DNA of 64,000 nt from Arctopsyche grandis. Taxonomy: Eukaryota > Arthropoda > Insecta > Trichoptera > Hydropsychidae. The stretch lies in NCBI RefSeq assembly GCF_051622035.1, contig NC_135362.1, positions 10,481,501-10,545,500 of the forward strand, in the 5' to 3' direction. The translations under genes and the position numbers were made by a program. Positions 47,501 through 63,257 of the stretch are shown one piece after another (position 1 is the stretch's first letter; each line of letters begins with the position of its first letter). The notes below the pieces were generated by a model that saw only the letters and a list, made by a program, of their open reading frames with translations, did not search any database and had not been told where the DNA came from.

Positions 47501-48445
47501 CTCGTTCTCTCGTTTAACATAAAATTACAATTTTGACCCACGATTTGTGCGAAACACCGCCCATTAAAGATATTTATTCAAATTAAATACATACTCGATA
47601 AAAAAAAAATCGTTATATCCTTGCGAACACAAGTTCGTTCAACGGTTGAACGAACGAACGGTGCCCCTGTAGTCTGAATGGACCAACTCTAATTTTTATA
47701 TGAATCTATGTAAGCGTTCTCAAATTAAATGGGCTTTCTCATTGCGCTAAAATGTTCACGAAAATGCGGTTTTAAAAATATTGGATCCATTTTGCATAAC
47801 TTATTTTTCATCACTTCTTATTCGCGATTACGTTGATGTACATATGTACATATTAATGTTTTAATAATTAATCCATCTTGGACTGGAATTGGAACCTGTT
47901 GCTAGAGTCTCAAGTCCTTTCACAGATTGAGCACATCTGTTCCTTTCACCCCCTTCTAAATCCCTCCACTAATATTTTACCTACCGGTACGAGAATCATA
48001 TTTGTCAATTTTATCTCGAGTATTCATTGTCTCAGCCACATTTTTTGAAGAATTATTTTCATATGTAAGCCGTTATATTTGACAGTGACAAAAGTCTATT
48101 ATGTACTATCTTATCTATCTATCTACTCAACCATGGCATAGGAAGCAATCGCTTATTATAGTTTAGCAGAAAAAAATCTACTAAATTATAATCTGCCCTA
48201 TAATAGATGTAAAAGTACTGATGGAACTGATGATTTATAATGAAACTTATACATATAAAAATGGCTTTATAAAATACGATGTACGTACGATGGATATAAA
48301 CCGAGGTAGTAAAAGGAAAACCAATTTGTCGAATTATCAGATTGACAGCTAATTGAATTTACTAAAAATCCAATCGTTAGACTGGTGAATTTAATTTGTT
48401 TATTAATATGCACGTATTCGGTATGGTCAAATAGTTAGTTAATAT
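44546..48445. other. Gene-free stretch, 3.9 kb
   Basis: No gene recognised. GC-richer patches at 44690-44820 and 47160-47560; the latter has GACCCCACACTCACACACC facing GTGTGGGTGTGGGTGTT (47196-47305, fold-back) and TCCGGGGCCCCACACCGGGG (about 47444). A 123-codon frame at 45420-45791 has no motif and is probably chance. Confidence 0.4.
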
Positions 48446-48479
48446 AGTTAAAGTATGGTGAAGGCACCATACTTTAACT
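48446..48479. repeat. Perfect 15-bp hairpin, 4-nt loop
   Basis: AGTTAAAGTATGGTG, loop AAGG, then its exact complement. No gene context. Confidence 0.85.
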
Positions 48480-49328
48480 CTTTTGACTAACTATGTTTTT
48501 TTAAAACAATGACATATTTACAAATGGCTATTGGTGTTTTTAAAAACAGCTTATAAATATCATTCTTATTCAACGTTCAATGTATGAATTATTTATGTGA
48601 ACTTGATGGTGCGAACAGGTTAATCGTTTAAATCTTGAATGCAAAAGAATACATTCAATATGATAATTTTCGATAGATCCATTTGCAAAACGCATTTATG
48701 TACACATATTCGAAAATCACGGGCTTAACCAACTTATACGATTCACTTCTACTGCAAAGTGTGATGGAACTTGAGTGTTTGACTGAAAAAAAAATATTCG
48801 AAATTGGAATGTGAAAAGTCAATCAAATAAATGCAACTGGAAATATTAGTAAATCTATTTTTAAATAAATTTAATACAATATATTTCTATGTAGTACTAT
48901 GATATTTTTATTATTATTTTAAATTTTATTCAACTATTTACATATATACATATGATGTAAGCTAATATTTCTTGATTTTTTTCAATTCGGATGATCACCG
49001 AATTTTAATCTGTTTTTCATTTAAATAGTATAGCAATTTTAATTTGATATTATCGCTATAATGTAATCTTATGAAGATAAGAAACTGTTTTAAATTTTGA
49101 ATACAAGATTCCATAATTAATATAAAGTAAGAAGAATACGTTTTACAAACGTCACAAATATTATAGTGGTAGGCTTCACCACGTTAAACATTTGTATAAT
49201 TTGCAATTGGCTTATATAGAGAACAGAACTTTTATCTCAAAATGGCATATTACATATATCACTTCTCCCCGAAATTATTGGCAATATTCAACCATTCGTT
49301 TCCTATATCTAATTTTATTTTTATTTAT
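48480..49328. other. Gene-free AT-rich stretch
   Basis: Nothing recognised. Confidence 0.45.
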
Positions 49329-49547
49329 ATGAGCCGTTATAAACCAATTTTCAGTTTCAAAAACACTATTTCTGTTTGACTTAACGCACAAATTGTTATC
49401 ACTTGTTTTAATTCGATATATCCAGAATCTTGGAAAAGCAGAATAAACGTATTACATGCCACTAGTATTTTTAAATATTGTTAAACACGAAACATTAAAT
49501 TTAATGAAGAAAAGTGGACTTTCTTTTTCAATTATAGCGGTTCATAT
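49329..49547 (+). repeat. GAGCCGTTATA-type TIR element
   Basis: Starts ATGAGCCGTTATAAACCAAT; ends, on the other strand, ATGAACCGCTATAATTGAAA. The interior TCTGTTTGACTTAACGCAC and AGCAGAATAAACGTATTACA match the other copies. Confidence 0.7.
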
Positions 49548-50545
49548 CTCGCCACAAAAGTCATTTTGGTCTTAATTTTAATTCCGAAATAAGTTTAATT
49601 TATAACATGTCCAAATAGAATTAGTAAAATACGCCTTAATCAGATGAAAATCCAAATAATATTCGGTCATCAAACTTCGACAATTTTGAATGATAACAAA
49701 AATATCAAAATTTTCATAGAGAGTTCAGTTTAGTGCCAATAATTCAAAACGTTTTCTTTTTGAAATAAGTTTATACGTAACTATTATATGTATGAGTATA
49801 ACTAACATATTTTCGATTTCGTGTGGAATTTTAAGACTTGATCCAATGTAGCAGGTCCAAAGCTCGAATAAGCTATGAGCAATGTGCAGGTGGTCGGGAG
49901 GATATTTGTAATAGTGGGTTGTTAGATCCGGCTGGATGGTAGTGTGGGGCCCTGGCGGTCCCCATTACGCGTGTCTCGGGCCCCATAGTAGTAAGTTTGG
50001 CCTTGACGTGGCGGCAGTAGTACAGACGACCTCGCATATTTCCGTCAAGAACTGGCTCCACGAGTCGCGGAAGTCCTAATAGATAAGAGGATTTCGCGCT
50101 TTTTTCTCTACTATGGCATAACATTTTAGATTACGCTAATAAGGAGTAAAATTGTCGTAAGTAATTTATTCTATTATGCATATTTTCGCGTACGGATTAG
50201 AATTGATAATTCATTTTTTTTTACTAGAATGAATTATTATGGCCTTAAGAATTTGTAATGTGTAGAGATATGTATGTACTAGTAGATAACTTTATGTATT
50301 TTTATTTTTTATCCAAATTAAGTTAGGGTCTTGGGAATTTCTATTTTAGTTTTAATAATTCGAGTTTATGGAAAAGATTATTTTCAGTTATGTATTTAGA
50401 GCCATAGAATGTTAAAATATGTTTGAGTATCATATGCAGGGCCGCCGAGAGGAAAATTTAGGCCCTGGGAAAATAATAATTCTAATTAATATAGATTATT
50501 TTAGAATTTCGAAACAAAATATTCCCCTTATTCGATATCTTTACA
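49548..50545. other. Gene-free stretch
   Basis: 49870-50125 is GC-rich; on the minus strand a frame reads through GLPRLVEPVLDGNMRGRLYY and GPETRVMGTARAPH without a family I can name. It could be degraded transposon coding sequence. The rest is AT-rich. Confidence 0.35.
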
Positions 50546-50735
50546 TATTATCATCATCATTTATAACCATTCGCCATTCATTGCTGCATTCAAGGGCTCT
50601 CCGATTTGCTTCTATCCGTCTCTGTACGGGGAGGTCTCATCCATCTCATCCCTCAAACTTTTCTGATTTCATTCACCCATATTCTCTGTGGCCTTACTTG
50701 CATCCTTTTACATCCTCTCCGGTACTTTGACTTTT
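50546..50735 (-). pseudogene. RTE 3' fragment, minus strand
   Basis: From the (CAT)n tail (50550) through the last 60 or so codons of the RTE frame, diverged. Truncated by or abutting the fold-back element that follows. Confidence 0.8.
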
Positions 50736-50755
50736 TAGACATATATATCGTCAGT

Positions 50756-51117
50756 TACTTTATGATAGATCAAACATATGTTGTTTACAATGACTAATCA
50801 CTATTATCCTGTGTGCACATTTGATAAAAAATGCTATTTTGTAATTTCCATAAGGCTTATAAGATCACACACCGTGCTAATGTGATTATTCGGGAAGCTC
50901 GATTGTTGCCGTCGATCACGTCTTATGTCATCTTCCCTTCAAAGATGAAATAAGAAGAGATCGCGGCAACAATCGAGTTCGATAATAATTAGCTCGGTTG
51001 AGTGATCTTTTCAGATTATGGAAAATTTCCAAAATGCATTTTTTATCAAATGTGCACACCAGGATACTAGTGCTTAGTCATTGTAAAACAAACATATTTT
51101 TGATTATCATTAAAGTA
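50756..51117. mobile_element. 362-bp fold-back MITE, ~150-170-bp arms
   Basis: The left arm (50756-50925) and right arm (50976-51117) are inverted copies, with blocks TGTGCACATTTGATAAAAAA, CTCGATTGTTGCCG and TTTACAATGACTAA on both strands. The outermost bases on each side are TA, which could be a Tc1/mariner-type target duplication. No transposase. Confidence 0.8.
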
Positions 51118-52784
<1,667 letters not shown>

Positions 52785-53572
52785 GTATAAGAGGGGTCGC
52801 TGAAATTTTCAATGCCACACATTCGTATCGACGCAGTTTCGAATTCGTGTACTAAAAATATTTATTTATTCACATGTAATAATTGTGTAGAGATTGAAAA
52901 TATTTAAATCTTCGCGTTTCGCGCGTGTGAACGGTCCGGATGAGAGTTCCGGTGTGCGAATGATTTAGCCGGGTGTGAGGCATGTCTACAATTCGCGGAA
53001 AATGTGTTACTAAATATTTAGACATTCCGAATGAGGAAACACGTGGAATATTTTAAGCGTTATGCGCAGGTTTTTTTAGCCCTTTAATCGCTCTGACTGA
53101 AATAGATATTATGTAAGGAAAAAATTGGGGTTTAATTGGACGATTCGTGACATAATGAAAAAATTTACATAATTAGCGGTGGGTTTTTGGATTTCTTTGT
53201 AGTCTCATACATTTTTCATTGGTTCTGAGAATTTTATTCAAAAACAAATTCTTGAGAATTATAATTCTTTTCTTCCCCCGCAAAATATCATTGAACTCAC
53301 TCACCTATTCGATAAACCTCCGATTTACGTCATACAATCGTTTGACTCTACATACATATGTATATTTCCAGTTTAAAAAAATATATTTTTTATTTAATAA
53401 AATGTTCATCAAATAAAAAGCATACAAAAATTGTCTGTCACAATTATATTTTGGTTCAAAATATCTAATTATACTAAATTAATAATATTAAAGATTTTTC
53501 TGCCTAAAAATACACTACATACATAGGTCAGATTAACAATTAATATTACATACATATGTATGTACAATCTGA
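52785..53572. other. Gene-free stretch
   Basis: Nothing recognised. Confidence 0.45.
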
Positions 53573-53880
53573 ATAAGTGGGAAAGAGTATGATAAATGAG
53601 TAATCAATATACATAGTAGAGAGAGCGAATATATTGATATGGCAATAGGTGGGTCACGTAGCTAGAAGAATGGACGAAAGGTGGGCAAAAGAAGTGCTGT
53701 AATGGTACCCGATAGAATGTGAAAAGATGAAAGGATGGCCGCAAGAAAGATGGATGGATGAAATAAGAAAAATAGGTGGGGTGAGATGGATGACAGTTGC
53801 CCAAAATAGAGACGGATGGAAGCGTATTAGACAGGCCTTTATCCAGCAGTGTATGATGAATGGCTGTAAATAATGAAGAC
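53573..53880 (+). pseudogene. 5'-truncated RTE fragment
   Basis: Covers the last 100 or so codons of the RTE frame (WYPRE, GRPQGRW and EIRKMCG equivalents, all mutated) up to GGCTGTAAATAATGAAGACG, a degraded tail. Confidence 0.85.
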
Positions 53881-54589
53881 GATGTACAATAATATTGCGA
53901 AAAATGTATTACTTCAATTGAACAAAATACATATGTCAATATCATCTTAATTGTAATATGTCTATTTAAATTTCTCGAAATTTTGGAATGTGAAAGTACA
54001 AATATTTGAAACAGTCAACTAAAATATGTAATTGGCCTTCCGATATCTATATTTTCATTAGAATTTTGAAATGGAATAACATTTTTACCATTTTAAAATG
54101 AAGCCTTTATATACGTAAGTTCTTTTAAAACTAAGAGTACTAGCATAGTAACAGAATTCAAAGACCTTTAGGGTAGATGAACCCTATCCGATGAGAGTGC
54201 AAGTGAACACGTGCCCAGATACACGTAAACATACATACATACATATGTACGACCTTCCTATACGGTCACCGGACCCAACAAATTTCCATAAATATTCTAT
54301 TATATTCTATTAAATAGTCTACAAAATCTGGAAACCAATTTAGATTAATGTAACCAGGTCAACTAATTAATTATTGTTACAAAGCGCCTGTCTTGCTCTA
54401 TTAAACGATTACGTATTATTACTATGAAAGGGATAAAATCGGATTTAAATGTACCTTAACGAATGATTATTACTTTATATACATCTGTCGATACATTTCA
54501 TTGATCTACATATGTATGTACCAAGATATTTTCAATATAACAAGTCTTTGGCTATACCACTGTGTAATATATACTTCAATAGTCCAGCG
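53881..54589. other. Gene-free stretch
   Basis: Nothing recognised. The eight bases before the hAT end are GTCCAGCG. Confidence 0.45.
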
Positions 54590-56365
<1,776 letters not shown>

Positions 56366-56456
56366 TTCGGACATATCTGACAAAAATACGTCTCGGATTT
56401 ACAGTAGTACATAAACAATAGTACAGGTGATATGTAATACTTGAAGAAAAAACACA

Positions 56457-56545
56457 AATCATCTTTCATTCTTTGTAGTGTTTCATCTTTCATTCTTTGT
56501 AATGTTTCATCTTTCATTCTTTGTAATGTTTCATCTTTCATTCGT
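56457..56545. repeat. 24-bp minisatellite, ~3.7 units
   Basis: The unit TTTCATCTTTCATTCTTTGT plus four bases (AATG or AGTG) is repeated with one substitution, inside the LTR element. Confidence 0.85.
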
Positions 56546-56552
56546 TATTCAT

Positions 56553-56798
56553 TTAAAATAAAAATAGTTTATCAGCATTCAAAATAACATATTTCGTCGT
56601 AAACAATAAAAATATTCGTGGTTCGTAGCCATACATTAGCGTTTCTTCGTTCTTTAGCGTCACCTCACACGTGGCACCACCGACCCTTGACACCGATCCC
56701 CTATAAAAACCCTCAGGCACCATCAGGTCCAACCGTCTGTTGAAACCTCGAAGAGTGACCGTGCCAACAAGCCGTCGTGATAGATCCCCGTGGATCAT
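56553..56798 (-). CDS. 81-codon frame inside the LTR element
   Basis: The ATG at 56798 lies about 420 nt after the primer site. The peptide includes LVGTVTLRGFNRRLDLMVPE and CEVTLKNEETLMYGYE. No match to retroviral protein motifs that I know; no zinc knuckle, DTG or YXDD. It could be a remnant of a longer protein or a chance frame. Confidence 0.3.
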   Translation of the reverse strand: MIHGDLSRRLVGTVTLRGFNRRLDLMVPEGFYRGSVSRVGGATCEVTLKNEETLMYGYEPRIFLLFTTKYVILNADKLFLF

Positions 56799-57218
56799 CA
56801 GCCTTGGAATTCGACGCGCCTCTGCACCGCCAACAAAACGCGTTTACCTTCACTATATTCGCAATGAACAACACATACAAACACACTATGATTCTCAGCT
56901 GATGGTCAGCTGTAAGCTCGTCTCGTCATCTGTCATCGTCGCGGCGATGTCAAATTGCGCGTGGCTTGTGACGTCACGCTCCGTCCTCGACGCTGACGCG
57001 TCATACTCCGTCGCGGCTGATGTCATCGTCGATGTCCTTGTCATCTTGGTAGTCGTTGGTCATCACAGTCATCAGGGTCCTCGTAGCACACGTCCGCTAC
57101 TATGCTATGATGATAGCCGCCGACTCCAATTTCTCCGGAACACCCGTGGAATATTCTCGAACACGAATGGCCGCCATCTGTCAGATTGCCGGCGTCTTCT
57201 CTCGCAATCTTAATCCCT

Positions 57219-57236
57219 ATCCCGGACGAGCCCCCA
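57219..57236 (-). promoter_or_regulatory. tRNA-Pro primer binding site
   Basis: The plus strand ATCCCGGACGAGCCCCCA equals the 3' end of tRNA-Pro including CCA. Three or four bases separate it from the LTR. Confidence 0.9.
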
Positions 57237-57239
57237 TTT

Positions 57240-57504
57240 TATAGGAAGTCCGCTGGGTAGTAGGGAGGATTGCAGGAGAGAGAGACAAGTAAAGACGATC
57301 TCAATTCAATCTTATGTTTATTTAGAACAATCGGTAATCGATGCGCGTACGCAACCGGCGCATCAAGGCGCGACGCCTACTACTACTGTCGCTACCGCAC
57401 ACGGTTCGGTAGTACCAACCTTAACATTAATACATATGTGTACCAACTGTTCGGCATGAGCCACATCATTATACATAATTGTAATCATTTTTATATTAAT
57501 ATCC

Positions 57505-57508
<4 letters not shown>
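57240..57508 (-). repeat. 5' LTR
   Basis: High-coordinate LTR, preceding the primer site on the minus strand. Borders (AT)n on its far side. Confidence 0.88.

Positions 57509-57594
<86 letters not shown>
57509..57594. repeat. (AT)n microsatellite
   Basis: About 86 bp between the LTR element and the SINE tail. Confidence 0.95.
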
Positions 57595-57603
<9 letters not shown>

Positions 57604-58034
57604 TTATTTTATTTTACATATATACCAGGAAGGCCTTACAGGTAAATCCCAATGCGCCTTCCTGGCCAATTACAAATACAAATGCAGCATTTTTTTATTA
57701 TAAGTCGTTGAATTGCGAGACACTGAAAAAACTCGCAAATTAACGAGACATCTATGAATTGTACATAAATTTTTATTGTACATCCATCAAATTTCAAATA
57801 GTGGTGACATAGTAGGTAGGAAGGATTTTTAGCCAATTTTTTTTTTCCGGGAACCGTTTCAACAATGAAATCAGAGAAAATTGGCAAACTCTGATAGGAA
57901 ACGATCAACCTGGAGTCACAAATCCAGGTCTGACCAACAGCATACTCTGAAAAATTCATTTTCATTCAGGGATAGAACCCGGCACCTTCTTGACGGTAAG
58001 CAGAAGCTTAACGTCCGAGCTATGCTGCTGGCTA
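57595..58034 (-). repeat. Full-length SINE, minus strand
   Basis: T-rich tail 57595-57616, TATACCAGGAAGGCCTTACA, the body, and the tRNA-like head ending GCTATGCTGCTGGCTA. Near-identical to 38552-38987. It sits exactly between (AT)n and the inverted hAT-end copy. Confidence 0.87.
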
Positions 58035-58208
58035 ACCCTTAGAACTCTCTGGAAGCACCCGAAGAAGCTTTGACACCGTCAAAGCCGCTTATCATCTCGA
58101 TTGGAGCACATGTCATAAGATCAGAGCACTCCATTCATGCACTAGACCAGGTCTGGGCAAGCTTTTTTACTGAAGGGCCAAATTCGATATTTTATATGAG
58201 TCGGCGGG

Positions 58209-58214
<6 letters not shown>
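58035..58214. repeat. Inverted copy of hAT right end plus host flank
   Basis: About 180 bp, the reverse complement of 62193-62371. Bases 58035-58146 correspond to host flank and 58147-58214 (CAGGTCTGGGCAAGC to GGCGGGCCGC) to the hAT terminus. By eye the two copies are identical. A normal hAT insertion would not invert its own flank. Confidence 0.9.

Positions 58215-58291
<77 letters not shown>
58215..58291. repeat. (AT)n microsatellite
   Basis: Lies at the 3' side of the RTE element. Confidence 0.95.
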
Positions 58292-58294
<3 letters not shown>

Positions 58295-58306
58295 TCATCA
58301 TCATCA

Positions 58307-61264
58307 TCATTTACAGCCATTCGCCATCCACTGCTGGATGAAGGCCTCTCCAACACGCTTCCACTCGTCTCTGTTTTGCGCAACACTCATCCATCTCATT
58401 CCGCACATTTTCCTAATTTCGTTCACCCATCTTCCTTGCGGTCTTCCTTTTACTCTTTTGCCTTCTCTCGGGTACCATTCAAGCACTTCTTTTGTCCACC
58501 TTTCGTCCATCCTCCTAGCTACGTGACCCGCCCATTGCCATTTCAATCTCTTCACTCTATCCACTATGTCCACTACCCTTGTCATATTTCTCACCCACGT
58601 GTTCCGCTTCCTGTCTTTCCTCGTTATGCCAAGCATACAGCGTTCCATACTTCTTTGAGTGCATTGGATTTTATTTTGCATCTTGGCGTTCAGTGTCCAA
58701 GTTTCACATCCATACGTCGTCACTGGCAAAACGCATTGATCAAAGATCCTTTTCTTCAGGCAGAGTGGCATTTTTGATTTAAAAACAGCATTCATCCGTC
58801 CAAATGCACTCCACCCTAATTTCATACGTCTCTTTATCTCTTCATTTTTACTACCAGACATGTCAATTATTTGACCTAAATATAAATAATTATTTACTAC
58901 TTCTACTGGTTTATCATCTAAGGGGATGCTATCAGGCATGCAATAACTATTGAACATTAGTTTAGTCTTATCTACGTTAATTTTTAATCCTACTTTTCTA
59001 CTTTCCCTGTCCAGCTGTGTTAGTCTGATAAGTAGGTCAGCTGAATCACGAGCTACTAAAACTATATCGTCTGCGAACCGAAGGTGACTCAAAAAGCGAC
59101 CATTGATGCTTACTCCGGCTGTATCCCAATCCAATTTCCTGAAAACTCCCTCAAGCACCGCATTGAATAACTTGGGCGAGATTGTATCTCCTTGTCTTAC
59201 TCCTTTTCCTATGCTAAATCTATCTGTACCTGAAAAAATTTTAACCGAAGCTGTGGCATTCTTATATATTGCAGCTAACAGTCCCACATAGGGTTCCGGC
59301 ACTCCCTGTGTTTTTAGAGCGTTAAGTACTGCATTATGACTAACTGTATCGAAGGCTTTCTCATAATCGACGAAACCTAGGCACAATGGCCGTTGATATT
59401 CGTTGACGCGCTCGATTAGTTCGCCAACTACTTGGAGGTGGTCCATTGTGCTGAAATTTGCCCTAAACCCTGCCTGCTCTACAGGTTGGTTCTCGTCGAG
59501 GATATTCTTCAGCCTTTCTGTAATAACCTTCGTGAAGAGCTTGTAGACCGCTGAAAGTAGACTAATGGGTCGGTAGTTCTTGATATCGCTTTTGTCGCCT
59601 TTTTTGTGTATTAAAATGATAGTTGCGTTATTCCATCCTTCTGGTATAGCTTGGTTCTGGATGCATTTGCTGAAAAGCCTAGCTAAGATATTAATTAGGG
59701 GGGGGCCGCCACATTTTAGTAAGTCAATGGGAATATTATCTTCCCCTGGGGATTTACCGTTCTTTGCAGTTTTTAGCGCGGCCTCTACTTCGCTAGGCAA
59801 TACTGCAGGAACCCTTTGGCCGTGTGTCGATTCCAGAGCGGGGAATTGGCCGTTGTCGTTCTCGTATAGTTTTGCATAGAACGTGTAAACTCTGTCTATG
59901 ATTTCTTCTCTATTCCTAATTATTACTCCGCTCTCTGATCTGATTGCGATCATTTGGTTTTTGCCTAAGAAAAGATCCTGTTTGCACTTTTTCAGGCTAC
60001 GGTTATTCTTAATGGTATTTTCTATTAGCTTGCTGTTAAAATCCCTGACATCCCTGACTATTCTCTTTTTAATTTCCTTATTTACTAGATTGTATTCTTG
60101 CTTATTATTATCCCTATCTAAATTCCTTTTATGCTTAATTAGGTTTTTTGTTTCCGCTGAAATTTTGCTTAATTTAATCTGTTTCCTGAATCCACCTAAT
60201 TTCTTACCTGTTGAGGTTAGAACCGAACTAATTACAGTGTTCAATTCCTCGATGTCTGCTTCTGGGTTTAATTTCCCGTATCGATTTCCAAGTTCGAGTT
60301 CGAATTCCTTTTTCCTAGACCTTAGTTGAGCGAAATCTGGAGAGTTACTGCATCCTTTTATTAATTTCCTACGTTCGCAATTTATATTAATGGCCATCTT
60401 GGCACGGACTAATCTGTGATCGCTACCTATATCTACTTTACTTAAAACACTAACGTCTTTAACGGAGTGCAGGGCATTTGTTAGGATGAAATCGATCTCG
60501 TTTCTGTCTCCTTTAGGACTCTCCCAAGTCCACTTATTGTTGGTGTTTTTCCTGAAAAATGAATTAGTGATAAAGAGCCTGTTGTGTTCTGCGAATTCTA
60601 TGAGGCGATCGCCTCTGTCGTTTCTTTGGCCGGTACCAAAATTCCCTACTGCTCTTTCAGTATTTGCCTTTTGTCCTATTTTTGCGTTAAAGTCGCCCAT
60701 GATTATTTTAAAGTGGTGACGGCTATTATCGTATGCGTCCTGTATTTTTTCGTAGAAGTCTTCTATTTCCTCGTCTGGGTGGCTAGATGTGGGGGCGTAC
60801 ACTTGGAAGATTTGACAAGTGTACCTGCTCGAGATTCTTAATACTATATAGCATATACGTTCCGATATGTCGCTTATTTCTATAATATTTCTTTCTATTC
60901 TCTTATTGATAAGAAACCCTACTCCTCCTATTCTACCATTTGGTAGCCCTCTCCAGTAGAGACAGTTACCACTTTTTAGGATTATTTGGTTTTGCTGTTT
61001 TCGTCTTACTTCACTAAGTCCTATTATATCCCATTTGATATTTTCTAATTCATTCTCTAATGCAAGCACACTTCCTTCACTCGATAACGTTCTTACATTG
61101 TACGTGGCTAAATACAGGTTTCTATTAGCTAAGCTATCATCCATCGTCACTCTTACCTTGTTGGAGGTTTGGATATTATTTTTCTCGCATTTATCCAAGA
61201 TGTGTTGAGAAAAAGGCGGTACTTGAGAGAGATTTCCATTCAAGGAGTGAGTTCTTACCGCCAT
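58307..61264 (-). CDS. RTE endonuclease/reverse transcriptase, intact, 985 aa
   Basis: N-terminal apurinic-like (EEP) endonuclease, about residues 50-290, nicks target DNA. The expected catalytic residues are visible: ATYNVRTL (Asn56), GLSEVRR (Glu85), YAPT (Tyr156), GDFNAKIG (Asp191, Asn193), IDFI (Asp258), SDHRLV (Asp282, His283). Reverse transcriptase, about residues 540-800, copies the RNA: NYRPISLL (563-570), GFVDYEKAFD (Asp633), GVRQGDTISP (688-697), FADDIV (730-735, catalytic Asp-Asp). The C-terminal region has YGCETWTLN and GRPQGRWVNEIRKMCG, typical of arthropod RTE proteins. No stops or frameshifts. The stop TGA is the first unit of the (TGA)n tail. ATG at 61264 is the first in frame; ATG at residue 41 is an alternative start and leaves both domains whole. 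Confidence 0.96.
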   Translation of the reverse strand: MAVRTHSLNGNLSQVPPFSQHILDKCEKNNIQTSNKVRVTMDDSLANRNLYLATYNVRTLSSEGSVLALENELENIKWDIIGLSEVRRKQQNQIILKSGNCLYWRGLPNGRIGGVGFLINKRIERNIIEISDISERICYIVLRISSRYTCQIFQVYAPTSSHPDEEIEDFYEKIQDAYDNSRHHFKIIMGDFNAKIGQKANTERAVGNFGTGQRNDRGDRLIEFAEHNRLFITNSFFRKNTNNKWTWESPKGDRNEIDFILTNALHSVKDVSVLSKVDIGSDHRLVRAKMAININCERRKLIKGCSNSPDFAQLRSRKKEFELELGNRYGKLNPEADIEELNTVISSVLTSTGKKLGGFRKQIKLSKISAETKNLIKHKRNLDRDNNKQEYNLVNKEIKKRIVRDVRDFNSKLIENTIKNNRSLKKCKQDLFLGKNQMIAIRSESGVIIRNREEIIDRVYTFYAKLYENDNGQFPALESTHGQRVPAVLPSEVEAALKTAKNGKSPGEDNIPIDLLKCGGPPLINILARLFSKCIQNQAIPEGWNNATIILIHKKGDKSDIKNYRPISLLSAVYKLFTKVITERLKNILDENQPVEQAGFRANFSTMDHLQVVGELIERVNEYQRPLCLGFVDYEKAFDTVSHNAVLNALKTQGVPEPYVGLLAAIYKNATASVKIFSGTDRFSIGKGVRQGDTISPKLFNAVLEGVFRKLDWDTAGVSINGRFLSHLRFADDIVLVARDSADLLIRLTQLDRESRKVGLKINVDKTKLMFNSYCMPDSIPLDDKPVEVVNNYLYLGQIIDMSGSKNEEIKRRMKLGWSAFGRMNAVFKSKMPLCLKKRIFDQCVLPVTTYGCETWTLNAKMQNKIQCTQRSMERCMLGITRKDRKRNTWVRNMTRVVDIVDRVKRLKWQWAGHVARRMDERWTKEVLEWYPREGKRVKGRPQGRWVNEIRKMCGMRWMSVAQNRDEWKRVGEAFIQQWMANGCK

Positions 61265-62371
<1,107 letters not shown>

Positions 62372-63257
62372 CCTTTCCGAGTCGATATGTACACGTGTGG
62401 TAGATGTGGCAGTGCAACCACCTCTCGTCGGTGGAATGCGCCCGCTTCTTGTTGTTTACCTTCCAGCCGGTCAGCTTCCGAGAACCGCGTGACGTCAATG
62501 CGAGACTGGACACCCTATGCTCAGGTGTGTCACTCTCCCCTTCCTCTCGTTCTGATCTCAAGAACGTGACGTTCCCACGGTCCTGCGTCATCAGCAGGCC
62601 CTTCGGCATACCTTCGTCATTCTTTCTCGAGACCTTGAGACGTCGACGAAACATAAGGCTACATACATTCATATATGTACATATGTATGTATGTATAACA
62701 CACGCCCTGAATGAATGGAGGATGCGGTGCGTATCCCTGCGAAGTGGTAGGTGGTACGTATTCGTACCCACGCAGATGACGTGTCCTCGAAATGGACTTA
62801 TCTAATATCGATTGAATGGTCGTTGTGAAACGGTGGGTGGAGTGTTGTGTCAATCGAGTAATGTACGGCTCGTTGAAATTGAGGATGCTGTTTAAATTGC
62901 ACGGTCGTATGAGGAAAATGCTCTATGAAAGTATACTCGTTGATCTGGTTTATTATTTAATGAGTAATGGAAGAAGAGTTAATCATGGTGTGTATTTCAG
63001 GCCAATCGTCCGTTGATTTTCTTGTACGACATTTAAATAATCTACATATATCATTGTTAATTTGATGGGTATTTATATATATTTTTATATATGTTTAAAC
63101 CGTCTATATTTTAAGAAATATATTTGTGAGCTTATTTTAATACAAATTAATAAACGGGATATTATTTTGTTTGTGATATTAAAATTTTTAAGTAAAAAAT
63201 TAACAATTGATTAATTGTTTGCGAAAATTGAAGCTTTTTTCTAAATTGAGAGTGGTA
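62372..63257. other. Gene-free stretch with a GC-rich block
   Basis: 62372-62780 is the GC-richest single-copy DNA in this part of the window, with frames open on both strands (e.g. minus 62364-62771) but no recognised motif. It could be a promoter or 5' exon of a gene outside the window. Confidence 0.3.

Noticed and set aside
47160..47560. A possible LTR or exon in the GC-richer 47.2-47.5 kb patch
   Set aside because: A fold-back and GGGGCCCC sequence are visible, but no TG...CA ends, target duplication or coding frame could be supported.
56461..56541. Repetitive MKDETLQR-type peptide on the minus strand
   Set aside because: It is produced by the 24-bp minisatellite, whose length is a multiple of three; there is no sign of a genuine protein.
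58070..58777. A 235-codon plus-strand frame across (AT)n and the RTE tail
   Set aside because: It is the antisense of the RTE gene joined to (AT)n-encoded Ile-Tyr repeats; no independent coding evidence.
59580..60329. Plus-strand frames antisense to the RTE gene
   Set aside because: They are shadows of the well-supported minus-strand 985-codon frame.
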